DNA of 64,000 bases from Blastobasis lacticolella (GCA_905147135.1 LR990048.1:17158563-17222562), one strand, 5' to 3'; shown: positions 42,697 to 52,245, numbered from the stretch's first letter. Numbers and translations: made by a program. Notes: generated from the letters alone by a model not told the origin.

Positions 42697-42925
42697 TTCA
42701 AACTAAACTCACGTTCTGTACGCATATTATTATATTAGACGGGGCTTACACGCAACGTACCTTTTCGATTTGTTTTCCCGACATTTCGGTAGGGTTACCC
42801 ACCGTGATGACGAGAAGACTGCCGTGGAGAGGCGACAGCTGCGGTGATGTGTTGGTAGACTCCTACCCTCACATAGAATTGACAGTTTGAAAGAAGGTAA
42901 GTCCCGTCTAATATAATAATATGTG
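42697..42925 (-). mobile_element. Penelope-like element, 3'-terminal fragment with inverted ends
   Basis: About 190 bp match the end of the copy at 44455-44660: 'ttttcccgacatttcggtag', 'actgccgtggagaggcgaca', 'gctgcggtgatgtgttggta' and 'cctaccctcacatagaattg'. In addition the left text atattattatattagacggg recurs inverted at 42899-42922 (cccgtctaatataataatat), so this copy has 25-bp inverted termini. On the minus strand it contains ccgaaatgtcgggaa, the phrase typical of Penelope-like 3' ends. Confidence 0.65.
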
Positions 42926-42959
42926 TATGGTGATGCTTAGTACACTCACAACAGCTTGT

Positions 42960-43095
42960 AATTATAAATGATTAGCTTTTTCACGCCACTTCGTCCGCGT
43001 AAACTTCGGTTATGACATTCCGGACCCGTTCCCGCGGGACCCATATAAAATTTTGGGATGAATTTATGACCATGTGCTATTCTGGTTTATAAGCT
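42960..43095 (+). repeat. Fragment of repeat family L
   Basis: 'ttagctttttcacgccactt' and 'cgtccgcgtaaacttcggtt' are the standard start of this family, followed by 'cccgttcccgcgggacccat'. The rest is truncated. Confidence 0.6.
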
Positions 43096-43254
43096 ATATT
43101 ACATTCAAATATTTAAAAAAGTAGTTTGAGAATGATGGCGTAACAAACATCGCTACAAGTTTTTGCCGTAAGCTTTCGTGTTAGACTAATGCATTACTTA
43201 TATTTGTAATCTGTGTCTTATATTTGTAAGACTAATCTCTGTCTCATCTACACA

Positions 43255-43440
43255 TAGTATAAAATATTCCTGCCGTCTGTCGCTATGCACGTATGTACGC
43301 TCTATTAAACTAGGCAACGGATTTTAATGCGGTTTTCAGCAACAGATAGAGTAATTCAAGAGGAAGGTTTCTAATCAAGAAGAAAGGGGTTGGTTGGGAT
43401 AAACGCGAACGAAGTCGCGCCTTGTCCATTAGTACATTTA
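43255..43440 (+). repeat. Widespread lepidopteran repeat, second copy
   Basis: It contains 'cctgccgtctgtcgctatgc', 'aggcaacggattttaatgcg', 'gattttcagcaac'-like and 'caagaggaaggtttctaatc', then 'aaacgcgaacgaagtcgcgc'. It is collinear with the interrupted copy at 41155-41890. Confidence 0.65.
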
Positions 43441-43970
43441 AATAAATAAATACACAAACAAAAAAAAAAACAAAATTACACAACTTTTTTTAAATTACTA
43501 CTCTCTGTCTCCACATTATAATTCTGTGTTTCTCGTATGTATTTTTACCATACGAATAAATAAAATAATAATAACCTTCCATTGATGTTTATATTTATAT
43601 TTGTCTGTAATAAAATATACTTACTAATAATTTGGTCGACTAAATTTATATTTAAAGAAATACAAAACAGCTTTAAGTTAATTAACTTTATTCGAAGTAC
43701 CTACTTCCATAAAATTTCTCTAGGCGAAATATAATATTGAAGCCGTAAACTTTTAATTTAAGCGAAAATATAATTTGAGATTTAAATTTAATACGAGATA
43801 CATGGAAAACAGCAATTAATTTAACGAATATCTCAATTTAAGAGATTAGGAGCGTACGAAAACACATGTGCTCAAGAGCTTTCCCACCTTGTGGTGTAAG
43901 CCATGAGAAAAACTTGTATTTTATCCCGCTTTGATTTTGCATGTGTACAGCAACCCTTTCATCGAAGAGA
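43441..43970. other. Unassigned AT-rich DNA
   Basis: A/T-rich with simple aataaa and ataata runs. No feature recognised. Confidence 0.4.
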
Positions 43971-43975
43971 CTGAC

Positions 43976-44130
43976 TATATAGGGTGTTACGTAATATATG
44001 TATGAAGCCGTGAACCGGATGGAGTGCTAAATGTATGAAAACGATTGGTACAAAAATTCCACGTACAACAGAAATAATTGTACCTATCGTTTTAATATGT
44101 TTAGCACTCCATCCAGAAACACCCTATATA
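43976..44130. mobile_element. MITE M1, mariner-like TA flanks
   Basis: The termini are TATATAGGGTG and its reverse complement CACCCTATATA. Inside, 'ggatggagtgctaaa' faces 'tttagcactccatcc', and 'cgattggtacaa' faces 'ttgtacctatcg', so the whole 155 bp folds into one imperfect hairpin. TA-ended flanks suggest Tc1/mariner mobilisation. No coding capacity. Confidence 0.8.
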
Positions 44131-44454
44131 TTACTATAGAATGCGCCACTTTAAGTGTTACCAATTGACAGAATGAGACAACGGATGCCTTAAAGATCGC
44201 TCATTGACGAGAATGGGACAAAATATGTGCAGTCTTCGGAACAGACTCGATGCTACAGCATCCGCGCTAAAGGTGGCTAAATCGAACAGTAACCTATTTT
44301 TATAAAAAATTGACATATTATTTTTCGATATACCTTATGAAGGTTTTAATTTAAAAAAAACTCAAGATTGGTAAAATTTTTGTCATTATTTTCAACTGGT
44401 AACATTTCCAGTGGCGTACCCTGTAGTTAATCTGTTTAAGTATAATATCAGTAT

Positions 44455-44950
44455 TTGCTTCAAACTAAACTCGCGTTCCTTACACATATTATTATATTAG
44501 ACGGGGCTTGCACGCGACGTACCTTTTCGATTTAATTTCCCGACGTTTCGGTAGGGTTACACCCACCGTGGTCACGAGACGACTGCCGTGGAGAGGTGAC
44601 AGCTGCGGTGATGTGCTGGTAGACTCCTACCCTCACATAGAATTGTCAATTTGTTTTTGATTCGGAACTGCACGGCACACAACACTCACGATGTCCACAG
44701 ATACGTCTGACGATAAATCTTGAGCCTTAATTTGGCACACCACTGCATTCCACGACGCCGAAAGCTTATATCCATCTTCCCGATTGAAAGTTTGTACTTT
44801 TAAATTTCAATCGCTTCCCGAACCATACGCAGATAATATTGCCGGTCGGTGGAGAGGACATTGGGCGCATGCAGTTCTATCCAGTGGTTTGGGCCAGAGT
44901 TGAGCAGGTGGTCTGCTATGGCAGATTTATTCGTCTGGTTGTTTTATACT
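44455..44950 (-). pseudogene. Penelope-like retroelement, GIY-YIG endonuclease C-terminus and 3' end
   Basis: On the minus strand one frame (about 44915-44805) reads DHLLNSGPNHWIELHAPNVL, then STDRQYYLRMVREAIEI. After a frame change it continues FNREDGYKLSASWNAVVCQI (about 44790-44720). These are the hallmark words at the end of Penelope-like element proteins, where the GIY-YIG nuclease lies (HL...H.I...ST....Y...REAIEI...FNRE.G..LS..W). The 3' region carries ccgaaacgtcggg, the phrase associated with the ribozyme-like repeats of these elements. The shift and the loss of everything upstream show a dead, truncated copy. Confidence 0.82.
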
Positions 44951-45380
44951 GCAGCAGGGTATTCGTTAAAAAAAGAAACTATTTTTACCTGTTAGGCTAT
45001 AACCGCTACAGCTGTAGCCCTACACCGTACCCACACAAGGCGTTCTCTAGCGAGGTCGTTAATTAAAATTTGTTACACAATTAATTGCTGGAATCCTTTC
45101 TACGTCTTAATTAGGGCTGTTTCAACGCGCTCGATGCGGGGGCTGCCTAACACCTTGTTTGACGCGGGTTCCCTGTGTTGTTAAACTCTATTTCACCGCC
45201 TTTACACGAGCTTTTTCTTTCTGTTATATTACTGTGTGCGAGCAATATGTTAGTTGCGCGTACGATCGGCAGGTAAGCCCACGCTAAGACTTCGTATGTC
45301 ACGGGTGTTTTGGACATGGTAAGGACAAATGCAATAGTACCTATTAGAACCACGTGTAGAAGTTACGCCCATGAAATTGC
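44951..45380. other. Unassigned DNA
   Basis: No feature recognised beyond short frames. Confidence 0.35.
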
Positions 45381-45474
45381 CGTCTTGTAAGCGTGAGGTA
45401 CCCACTACGGCCATGTACCAATGACTCTTTCCTGAGTTATGTACATTAGTTGAATACTAACCGATGCCCTTACG
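45381..45474 (+). mobile_element. SINE A, left part of a split copy
   Basis: It holds 'tcttgtaagcgtgaggtacc', 'ccatgtaccaatgactcttt' and 'acattagttgaatactaacc'. Box B has lost its ggttcgaa core. The family sequence stops at about 45475 and resumes at about 45712. Confidence 0.75.
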
Positions 45475-45481
45475 TGGTCAC

Positions 45482-45700
45482 CACTCGAGAATTTTACTGC
45501 CCCATCTACCATCTGTTCATCTGACATTGGTGCGCTTGTGGATCTTCTCATTTCTGATTGTATCGCGCAACGAGACTCCGAGCATAGCCCTTTTCATTGC
45601 CCTTTGAGTGACAATGAGCTTTCTTCTATGACCCACTGTGAGCGGCCACGTCCCTGTTCCGTAGGTCATCATTGCCAACACACATTTGTGAAGGTCCTTT
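45482..45700 (-). pseudogene. RTE-clade reverse transcriptase C-terminal fragment
   Basis: The minus strand reads DLHKCVLAMMTYGTGTWPLT, then VGHRRKLIVTQRAMKRAMLG and VSLRDTIRNEKIHKRTNV. The 'Q-R-A-M-x-R-A-M-L-G-V-S-L-R-D-x-I-R-N-E-x-I-x-x-R-T' word is diagnostic for the RTE clade. This fragment is from slightly upstream of the piece at 31575-31840. It sits between two parts of a SINE A copy and is open over its whole length, but lacks everything else. Confidence 0.88.
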
Positions 45701-45711
45701 GACTTAAGATA

Positions 45712-45812
45712 CTGTAATTACCTAATCTGCCAAATCATGGATCATGGTCAGGCGGACACCGGGCCCTCGTTTGCAAGAACACAAGCGGAACATTAACGCC
45801 AAGATGATTTTT
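45712..45812 (+). mobile_element. SINE A, right part of a split copy
   Basis: 'tactgtaattacctaatctg', 'ccaaatcatggatcatggtc' and 'accgggccctcgtt' run to aacattaacgccaaga, the family end. About 140 bp of the middle of the SINE are missing between the two parts, so the RTE fragment replaced sequence and did not simply insert. Confidence 0.78.
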
Positions 45813-46074
45813 ATTGGGTAGCGTTTTATTGAGGAGACGAATGGTTGGCTATGCTTAAAAACATGGTGGACCGTTAGATGGTTTAGTTCTCAGTATTTTA
45901 GTAGAAAGTGGCGGTATCTTGAAATGGATGGATCCTTCCATATTTAGGCGACATGGTTGTTTTAATGTGTTTATTGGAAAGATAAGGTAGCACATATTAA
46001 TTAATAAAAAATTAGTATTAAGTGTTACTAGCGGCATACTGACAGACAGACGACATTCTTTTTACTTATTTGTT
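45813..46074. other. Unassigned DNA
   Basis: No feature recognised. Confidence 0.35.
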
Positions 46075-46368
46075 CCGATCTCAGGGGGCGACGTGGGTAG
46101 GCCGGCTGGTGCGTGCGGGTGTGAGCGCCGGCGAGCTAGCTGGGGCCGGGCACGCGCCGCACATGATTCGCTTAGGCGGTTATGGCCCCGGTGTCTCGCC
46201 GGAGTGAGCCCTCGTACGCGCTGATCGGTTTGTATGCGTCGCCCCCTACCTGGATGAGCTCGCTTAACGTTCCCTTTGTATTCCGTTAGATTTTTGACTT
46301 TTGAAAAGAGATTAATTAACGTAATCCTAATTCAATAAATACTTTTTCATTTTCATTTTCATTAAGGC
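46075..46368 (+). mobile_element. GC-rich 3' end of a non-LTR element with (ttttca)n tail
   Basis: A GC-rich block (about 46080-46260) in AT-rich DNA is followed by 'ccctacctggatgagctcgc', 'ttaacgttccctttgtattc', 'aattcaataaatactttttc' and a tail of attttc units. The layout matches lepidopteran Jockey-group 3' UTRs, but I cannot name the family. Confidence 0.5.
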
Positions 46369-46369
46369 A

Positions 46370-47220
46370 TGCGGACTTTACACGCAGTAATTATAGTGCT
46401 AGTGCGGCTTCAAATATAACTCTCAAATATTTGTAACGAGCCTATATTGGACAGTCTCATTCTTAGTAGAACTGGTAACTGGTATTTTGACCTTTGTAAC
46501 ATGCATTCAATGCTTTGAATTTAATTTTGTTGCCCTGTACACAGTTACATCATAACTTGACACTTAAAAGATGGAATTAAATATGTTTAATTAAACATTA
46601 TTTTAAACACATTGACATTTGAATAAGAAATTTAATTATTTGATATTGCAGTATTACAATTATTTCACTTGTCATTTTAAATCTACATGTAAAATAATTG
46701 AATTATTTGTCTTGAATGGTAGCGTATTCACTACGTCCAATCATGAAATCTGGACATGACATATACTATAATAATGTCCAGGTTTTCCTTAAAACGGCCC
46801 AGACAGTAATCCCCGGTCCCCATTCACAGGATCTTCTAATTTATTACCCACCTCTTTCAGTAAACGCCTCGTGAGTTTTCGCACACATGCTGTACTCATC
46901 CCGCTTAATCCCCAAGCCGTATACAGTGTGTTTCTTCACGTACTGCATACAGAGCGCTCCAAGAATATAGATAAATTTTCCTCGTTAACACTTTTGTTTA
47001 ATTTTAGCTCTACGCTGCGAACAAACGTGACTAGCTTCGTACATGTTATTAGGTACAGGAAGAATGGAAGACAGTTCTAACGAAGGATGAAAGCAAGTGG
47101 CGAGCTAGTTGCGGTGCTGAAGTTTGACAAGCCTCAAAGTACGAGCATTCAGCCATACAGTTCCCGGACTCAGCAGGCGTTGATTAACCTTGGTTATCGG
47201 TTATCTTCTAAAATAAGTAC
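46370..47220. other. Unassigned AT-rich DNA
   Basis: No feature recognised. Confidence 0.35.
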
Positions 47221-47224
47221 GAGC

Positions 47225-47272
47225 GACGTCAACAGCCCATAACAGTCCACTGCTGGACCTGCGTGTGGACGT
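47225..47272 (-). mobile_element. SINE C, terminal fragment
   Basis: The minus strand reads cacgcaggtccagcagtgga, then ctgttatgggctgttgacg. Only the RTE-like 3' end of the family remains. Confidence 0.55.
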
Positions 47273-47501
47273 TAGTAGTAGTACGTTGCCATAAAAGTGC
47301 TTTAAGTTCGCACAAGACAAATTCCACTTTGTAGCACTAGATACCCATAAAACGTTGGCCTGCCCGTGCACAATCGGGTACAATTATTTTTAATGACTCA
47401 AGCTTCGGCTGTTCATAGCAATAGTACTTCCATATCCTCTTGTGTGGGTTGTATAAGTATGAAAATTACAGTTTTATTTTTTTCTAGAGTAATATAGACT
47501 G

Positions 47502-47571
47502 TGAGGGCACCGTATGAATGAATGAATGAATTATTTATTGCTGTAAGTGCTTAAGTGCTGAGGGCACCGTA
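47502..47571 (-). mobile_element. 44-bp truncated retroelement with 13-bp target duplication
   Basis: TGAGGGCACCGTA at 47502-47514 is repeated exactly at 47559-47571. Between them, on the minus strand, lies gcacttaagcacttacagca, then ataaataattcattcattca. This is the last few bases of an element plus an (attc)n tail, like the 3' end at 30180-30222. It is a minimal, extremely 5'-truncated target-primed insertion. Confidence 0.85.
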
Positions 47572-47579
47572 GGTTATCC

Positions 47580-48000
47580 AACGTCAGTCACTTTCCTTTT
47601 AGGTGAGTCCTATGTCACCCTAACAGAACTTATGGCACCCTTCTAACTAGAACCTATGGCACCCTTCGTTGCGTTCACGGCATGAAATTAATTTTGGTGT
47701 AACTTCAGTGGCGCGAAGTTTGGAAATGATGATAGATGTCAAATGTGAAATGTGATTCTACTTTAGACATATTTTGTGTGGCCAATGCGTTTTTGTTGCG
47801 TTGCCGCCAAGTACCAATGACTTCTTCCAATTTGGATGAAGTCCTAGATGGTCTCTCTCAAAATCTTGTAACAGTCTGTTCCAAAACTCATGTCACCAGG
47901 CAAATTGGTGGTTTAGTATGGACAGATTGCTCCAAACAGCTATCTTGGGATAGTAAGTACATACACTCCTTTTGTAGGCAATTTATGTGGCTCAATGGTG
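47580..48000. other. Unassigned DNA with a 115-codon frame
   Basis: A plus-strand frame (47736-48083) has no motif I recognise and runs into a simple repeat. It may be chance. 'cctatggcacccttc' occurs twice at 47630-47670. Confidence 0.35.
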
Positions 48001-48009
48001 CTTCCACTG

Positions 48010-48265
48010 ACTTTATTTACCTCAAAAGTCAAAAAGTCAAAAGTCATAAAGTCAAAAGTCAAAAGATAAAATTTATTTATTAAGTAGGTACAAATCTCTT
48101 TCTATCGTCAAAGAGGAGGGGGTAGGAAAGTAGGAAGGAAACATATAGAGACATGTTGGCCGCTCCACGGCTGCAGCACACCACCCCCGCCGACAACGGC
48201 CGGACCGTGTCCGATAATACCGGACAGAGCCGGTCAGTGCCCGACAATGCCAAGCAGCCAACTTC
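48010..48265 (-). mobile_element. Non-LTR family K, 3' end with (gactttt)n tail
   Basis: On the minus strand the order 'ccggctctgtccggtattat', 'gtttccttcctactttccta', 'ccccctcctctttgacgata', 'gaaagagatttg' and 'aataaattttatcttttgac' matches 15415-15610. Its tail is a gactttt repeat rather than ttttgaa. Confidence 0.8.
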
Positions 48266-48325
48266 ACTATAGTAACTCCTGTAATTATATCCATTTTTAA
48301 ATGCATCACGTCTAGTTTATGTATG

Positions 48326-48545
48326 AAACTAGCTTTCCGCCCACTGCTCCGTCCGCGTGGGCTACACGTTAAATCGCGCAAGTGGGAGTTGAGGAGGGGA
48401 TAAAATCATGCCTAAGTCTTATTCCAGATCCATAGCCACCAAATTTCATTCAAATCCTTTTATCTGTTTAAGCGTAAAGAGTTATCAAACATAGACACAA
48501 ACTCTCGCATTTACAATATTAGAAGATATAACAATAATGTAATAA
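48326..48545 (+). repeat. Repeat family L, near-complete copy
   Basis: It starts 'aactagctttccgcccactg' then ctccgtccgcgtgggct, has 'gagttgaggaggggataaaa', 'caaatttcattcaaatcctt' and 'gcgtaaagagttatcaaaca', and ends 'tcgcatttacaatattagaa'. Start and end phrases are those of a very abundant lepidopteran repeat without coding capacity. Confidence 0.7.
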
Positions 48546-48549
48546 ATAA

Positions 48550-49365
48550 TAAATTGTTTTGCATTAATGTCACCATAACGTATTTATTGAATTATTTGGA
48601 TAGTTCAGTCTATACCAAATATTAGACTCTATGACACCCGTTCTGTCGAATATTACACGGCTACCCGCTACGGTAATACCAATAGTGCAGCTTAAACTAC
48701 ATACTGTACGTCAAACAAGTAATACATAAAACACCCGCTATAAAGACCATGCCCGCCTAAGCCGCTACGTACAGGGTGTTCGCTGCACCGGCAGTCATTC
48801 CGGCTTGTTCCGCTCGGATCAGAGCTAAGCGCCTCTAATTGAGTCGCAGGTTTGAGAGCACCCTTTGCACAGATTATTTTAAATCCCCCTGTATGTTATG
48901 GAGTTTTTTCTCCTTTTGCTCCAATTGCAAAGGCAGTGTAACGGCTAGTGTATTTTTTTCGACTTATAATAATTAACGAAACTTACTCAATTAATAAATA
49001 TTGAGTTGTAATTGGATCACAATCTCAGCCCAATGGCAGCCCACGATCCAATTACAATTCGATTAGTGGAGTTGAGGGCCAGGCGTACCACCCACCTCAT
49101 TCCACTAAGCATGATTTTTTCTATTCATTCATTGTGTTGATAATTCAACAGATACTTACCTAGATTCCTGTAATCTATTCATCTATTAATGCTATTCATT
49201 TATATGGACAATAGGCATGTGTTTGACTTTATCTCACCTGACGATGAGGTCGTAGATTAAGCTTGCTTTCCTAGAAGATACGTATTCACTCCTGACAAGA
49301 CTCCAAGATATTAGACTCCTTATATTTTTAATAAAACACAGACGCAGGCAGCAGTTTTTAGCAGC
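48550..49365. other. Unassigned AT-rich DNA
   Basis: A local inverted pair, 'tgagttgtaattggatcaca' and 'cgatccaattacaattcgat' (about 49003-49061), is present. Nothing coding. Confidence 0.4.
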
Positions 49366-49368
49366 ACG

Positions 49369-49418
49369 AATGAGAACAGTACTACGCTGGTTTAGACCAG
49401 CGTAGTACTATTCTCATT
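49369..49418. repeat. 23-bp hairpin with 4-bp loop, one mismatch
   Basis: The left arm aatgagaacagtactacgct plus ggt pairs with accagcgtagtactattctc plus att around ttag. A single internal mismatch (c against t) is present. A smaller palindrome, acgtcaacgtacgt, follows. Confidence 0.92.
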
Positions 49419-49419
49419 G

Positions 49420-50165
49420 TACGTCAACGTACGTTTGTTCTCAACGTAGGTCGTCTGTCATGTATGGATGCCCCATCTCGTTGCCGGATGGAAAGTTTAT
49501 TGTTCACCTTACAATTTAAATCCTCTTCAACTATAAATTCGTCTTGTAGCAAATCAGTAGAAAGTTCCATAGAAAGTGGCGTACTTAATATAATACTTTT
49601 AGTATTGACTGATTGCGGACGAACTCCACGCCAACGAACAGAGAATTCAGCGGTGGATGTGCGAAGTTCGCGAGTTGACCGAGTACTGTGTGTTCTTAAG
49701 AGTTTATTATAAATTTGAACGGATTTCCGTACCCCTCCTGTATTTGTTAATACCTACTTCAATAAAGCTTTAATAATCCACTTAACGGTTACGCATTGAA
49801 TTTACAGCGTTCCAATTAAAATTGTTGTTTAGAATTGTAAATTACTAGGTTTGTTAGTTTCGGATTTAATCAAACACTTAATCTAAGCGAATACGTTTCG
49901 ATCCACGTTGAGCTCGCGTCGAAATGATTTACACGTTCCATTTTACGGTTGTGTCCATGATTAATTAATTTGTCACTGCAGTGGATACAGTTTTTGTTTG
50001 GCATGTTTGATTGGCGCCAATATTTCGCTTTGTGTTGCTCGCTTCGCTCTCAATGATGATTCGTTGACAGGTGAATGGAATTTTGGCGATTAAACGGCAG
50101 CATATTTTCGCCGAATTTATTTTACCTACTCATATATTACAGCAATATTTGTATAATAATGATAA
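49420..50165. other. Unassigned DNA
   Basis: No feature recognised beyond short frames. Confidence 0.35.
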
Positions 50166-50167
50166 TG

Positions 50168-50513
50168 TTGGCGTTAATGTACCGGAGGTTGGGTTAATGT
50201 GCTCTCACGCATGATCCAGGATTTGGCACATCAGATAATTACATTGGAGCGACTGTCATTTGACCTCCGTGACCCTGCTTCTAGGGGAACCTGACCAGAT
50301 TGCAGTGGCGTGAATGTGCAGTGCACATTCAGGCCACTGTTTGATGCATCACAAACCTGATGCAGGTTTCATCACGATGTTTTCCCTCACCGTAAAAGCA
50401 TCGGTTATTATTCAACTAATGTACATAGCTCAGAAAAGAGTAATTAGTACAATTCGAACTCGGTACCTCTCGATTACGAGTCGGATACTTTAACCGCTCG
50501 GCTACCGACGCTC
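50168..50513 (-). mobile_element. SINE A, full-length inverse copy
   Basis: On the minus strand, gagcgtcggtagccgagcgg leads through a decayed box B (gaggtaccgagttcgaattg), 'gtacattagttgaataataa', 'ggaaaacatcgtgatgaaac' and 'atctggtcaggttcccctag' to 'acattaacgccaa'. A short internal duplication with 'gtgcacattcaggccactg' distinguishes this copy. Confidence 0.88.
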
Positions 50514-51155
50514 CTGTTATACCTACTTGTAAATTACAGCAATATTTGTATCTATCTAAACATAAGAATATAATCCCAGTCCAACGTATGCATGCTGCTT
50601 AAAAATAAAAATTTAAGCGATGTTTTTATTTATGTGTACTTACGGTTACTTTTACGCCGAGTACTTAGGTCACATGGAGCTTATAAAGAGAAGAATGGCA
50701 AAATCCCAGTTCCTTCATGTCTGGTTTGCATATTTTTTCGAATCATGTTCAGGAATCAAGAACATATCGATTGGGATTAGGAATTCTAAACTCAATGCCA
50801 TAGGGTACATTGTGCTTCTTAAAAATAACAGGATCGGGATAGTTGAATGTTAGCAGATTTTATATATATACGAAGGGACCGGAATAGACCGGCTGGTATA
50901 TAATAACCCCACTAAGTGTGGAACAGATTTCCCCATAAATCTTGCCGAGAGGGGATCTTGGCACAATCCTCTGCGTAGGACTCAACTTGACACTCGCATA
51001 TAAGGATAACACCACGGAACTAAAAGAAATACGGACGTAATCTCTCTAAATTCATGAGTGAATCATAAAAATGGCCGTCCATATGTGTGTGCGCGCGTTG
51101 ACACTTTCACTGGCGTGACAGCGCGGTACGAAATCAAACGAAATAATGGTCGTAC
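50514..51155. other. Unassigned DNA
   Basis: A 77-codon frame at 50620-50853 shows no known motif. No repeat ends recognised. Confidence 0.35.
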
Positions 51156-51158
51156 CTG

Positions 51159-51317
51159 CGGGCTATTGGCTAACTCAGTTGACAACTGTATTTGACACTA
51201 GATAATTCTACACCACGTCATCTACGTTGAAAACTGGCAATAGCGTCTACCAAATTAGAGTAGTGTCAGATTTTTTTATGTCAAATTCAGTTGTCCACTG
51301 AAATAGCCGATAGGCCC
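51159..51317. mobile_element. MITE family M2
   Basis: The left end 'cgggctattggctaactcag' followed by ttgacaactgtatttgacac is mirrored by the right end (gtcaaattcagttgtccact, then gaaatagccgataggccc) over about 40 bp. The family's second copy is at 21015-21164. At 159 bp it is non-coding. Confidence 0.78.
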
Positions 51318-51394
51318 TCTGGTGTATGTGATTGTCGTAACTATGTGAGTGTGTAGGCTACATGCAACAGAAGAAAATGTCGTACCTTGCATGC

Positions 51395-51530
51395 TTCAAG
51401 TTAAGTTAAGTTAAAATTTCTTTATTTCTTGTGTAGGACATTAAACATATATTTCAATCGTCAAAGGGGAGGGTATAGGAAGGTAGGAAGGAAACACACA
51501 GTGACATGTTGGCCGCCTCTTCTCTTAAGT
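51395..51530 (-). mobile_element. Non-LTR family K, truncated 3' end with (ttaac)n tail
   Basis: On the minus strand, 'tgtcactgtgtgtttccttc', 'ctaccttcctataccctccc' and 'ctttgacgattgaaatatat' run to 'aaataaagaaattttaactt' with a ttaac repeat tail. It matches 15500-15600. Its tail differs again from the other copies. Confidence 0.8.
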
Positions 51531-51907
51531 GTAGAAGGGCGTCGGTTTTTTTTTCAGCTAAGTAGTAAATCTGCAAATGCTTATATACTTCCCGGTCTGT
51601 GGAACGAGTCAAATGATGTTCAGGGTGTAGGGTAGCCGTTTTATTATCGGCGCTACACAAGTAAATGTTTATTTGCGCGTTTACGATCCTACTGGATGTT
51701 TAGCGTGTTTTTTACGATCCAAATTACGATGGTGCGATTGGTGTGAGTTAGAGTAATTCAGATGGCATTCTTGGTTGATTGTTGTATCTAATTGTACCTG
51801 TGAATGATATTTACAATGTGTAAAAGAAAAACGGGAAAGCAAAGTTTCTACAGGCTTAAAAAAGATTTCTCGTTTAAAATAAAATTTGCAGCTATCGAAG
51901 TAATTGT

Positions 51908-52020
51908 ATAAATAAATAAATAAACTTAGACAAGCGCACATAGCGCCAACTAGTTCCAAACTAAGCAAAGCTTGTGCTACGGGTGCTAGATAACGGATAT
52001 ACTACTCAGATAAATTCGTT
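51908..52020 (-). mobile_element. SINE B, 3' fragment
   Basis: The (ataa)n tail followed by 'atagcgccaactagttccaa' and 'actaagcaaagcttgtgcta' is the inverse of the family's 3' third. The head is missing. Confidence 0.75.
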
Positions 52021-52084
52021 TTAAATAATACCCAGAATGCATAAAAAACAGAAAAATACTTACTACTAAATACTCCCTTTCGCT

Positions 52085-52245
52085 CTCGCGTTTGCTTTGT
52101 GTCCCACCGAAATCCTGTGAGCCATTACTACTGCGTCGGATCGCCGATATTAATTTTAAAGCTGTAATAAATTCCCGCCGATTCCTTTCCTTATCGAGGC
52201 ACTGGCGCCCAGCGAGCGACTGGCGCTCTAGTAGGGACCGGGGGC
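52085..52245 (+). mobile_element. Possible LTR end with lysine-type primer site
   Basis: 'aaagctgtaataaattcccg' (a polyadenylation-like word) is followed after about 40 bp by tggcgcccagcgagcgactg and 'gcgctctagtagggaccggg'. The TGGCGCCC core is typical of LTR-retroelement primer sites. The same layout occurs at 59050-59165. No partner LTR or coding region is visible, so this is a remnant at best. Confidence 0.35.

Noticed and set aside
44500..44600. Complete hammerhead ribozyme
   Set aside because: The ccgaaacgtcggg phrase is present, but I cannot find the other conserved core word (ctgatga) in the right place.
47736..48083. 115-codon frame as host exon
   Set aside because: No motif, no splice signals that fit, and it runs into a (aaagtc)n retroelement tail.
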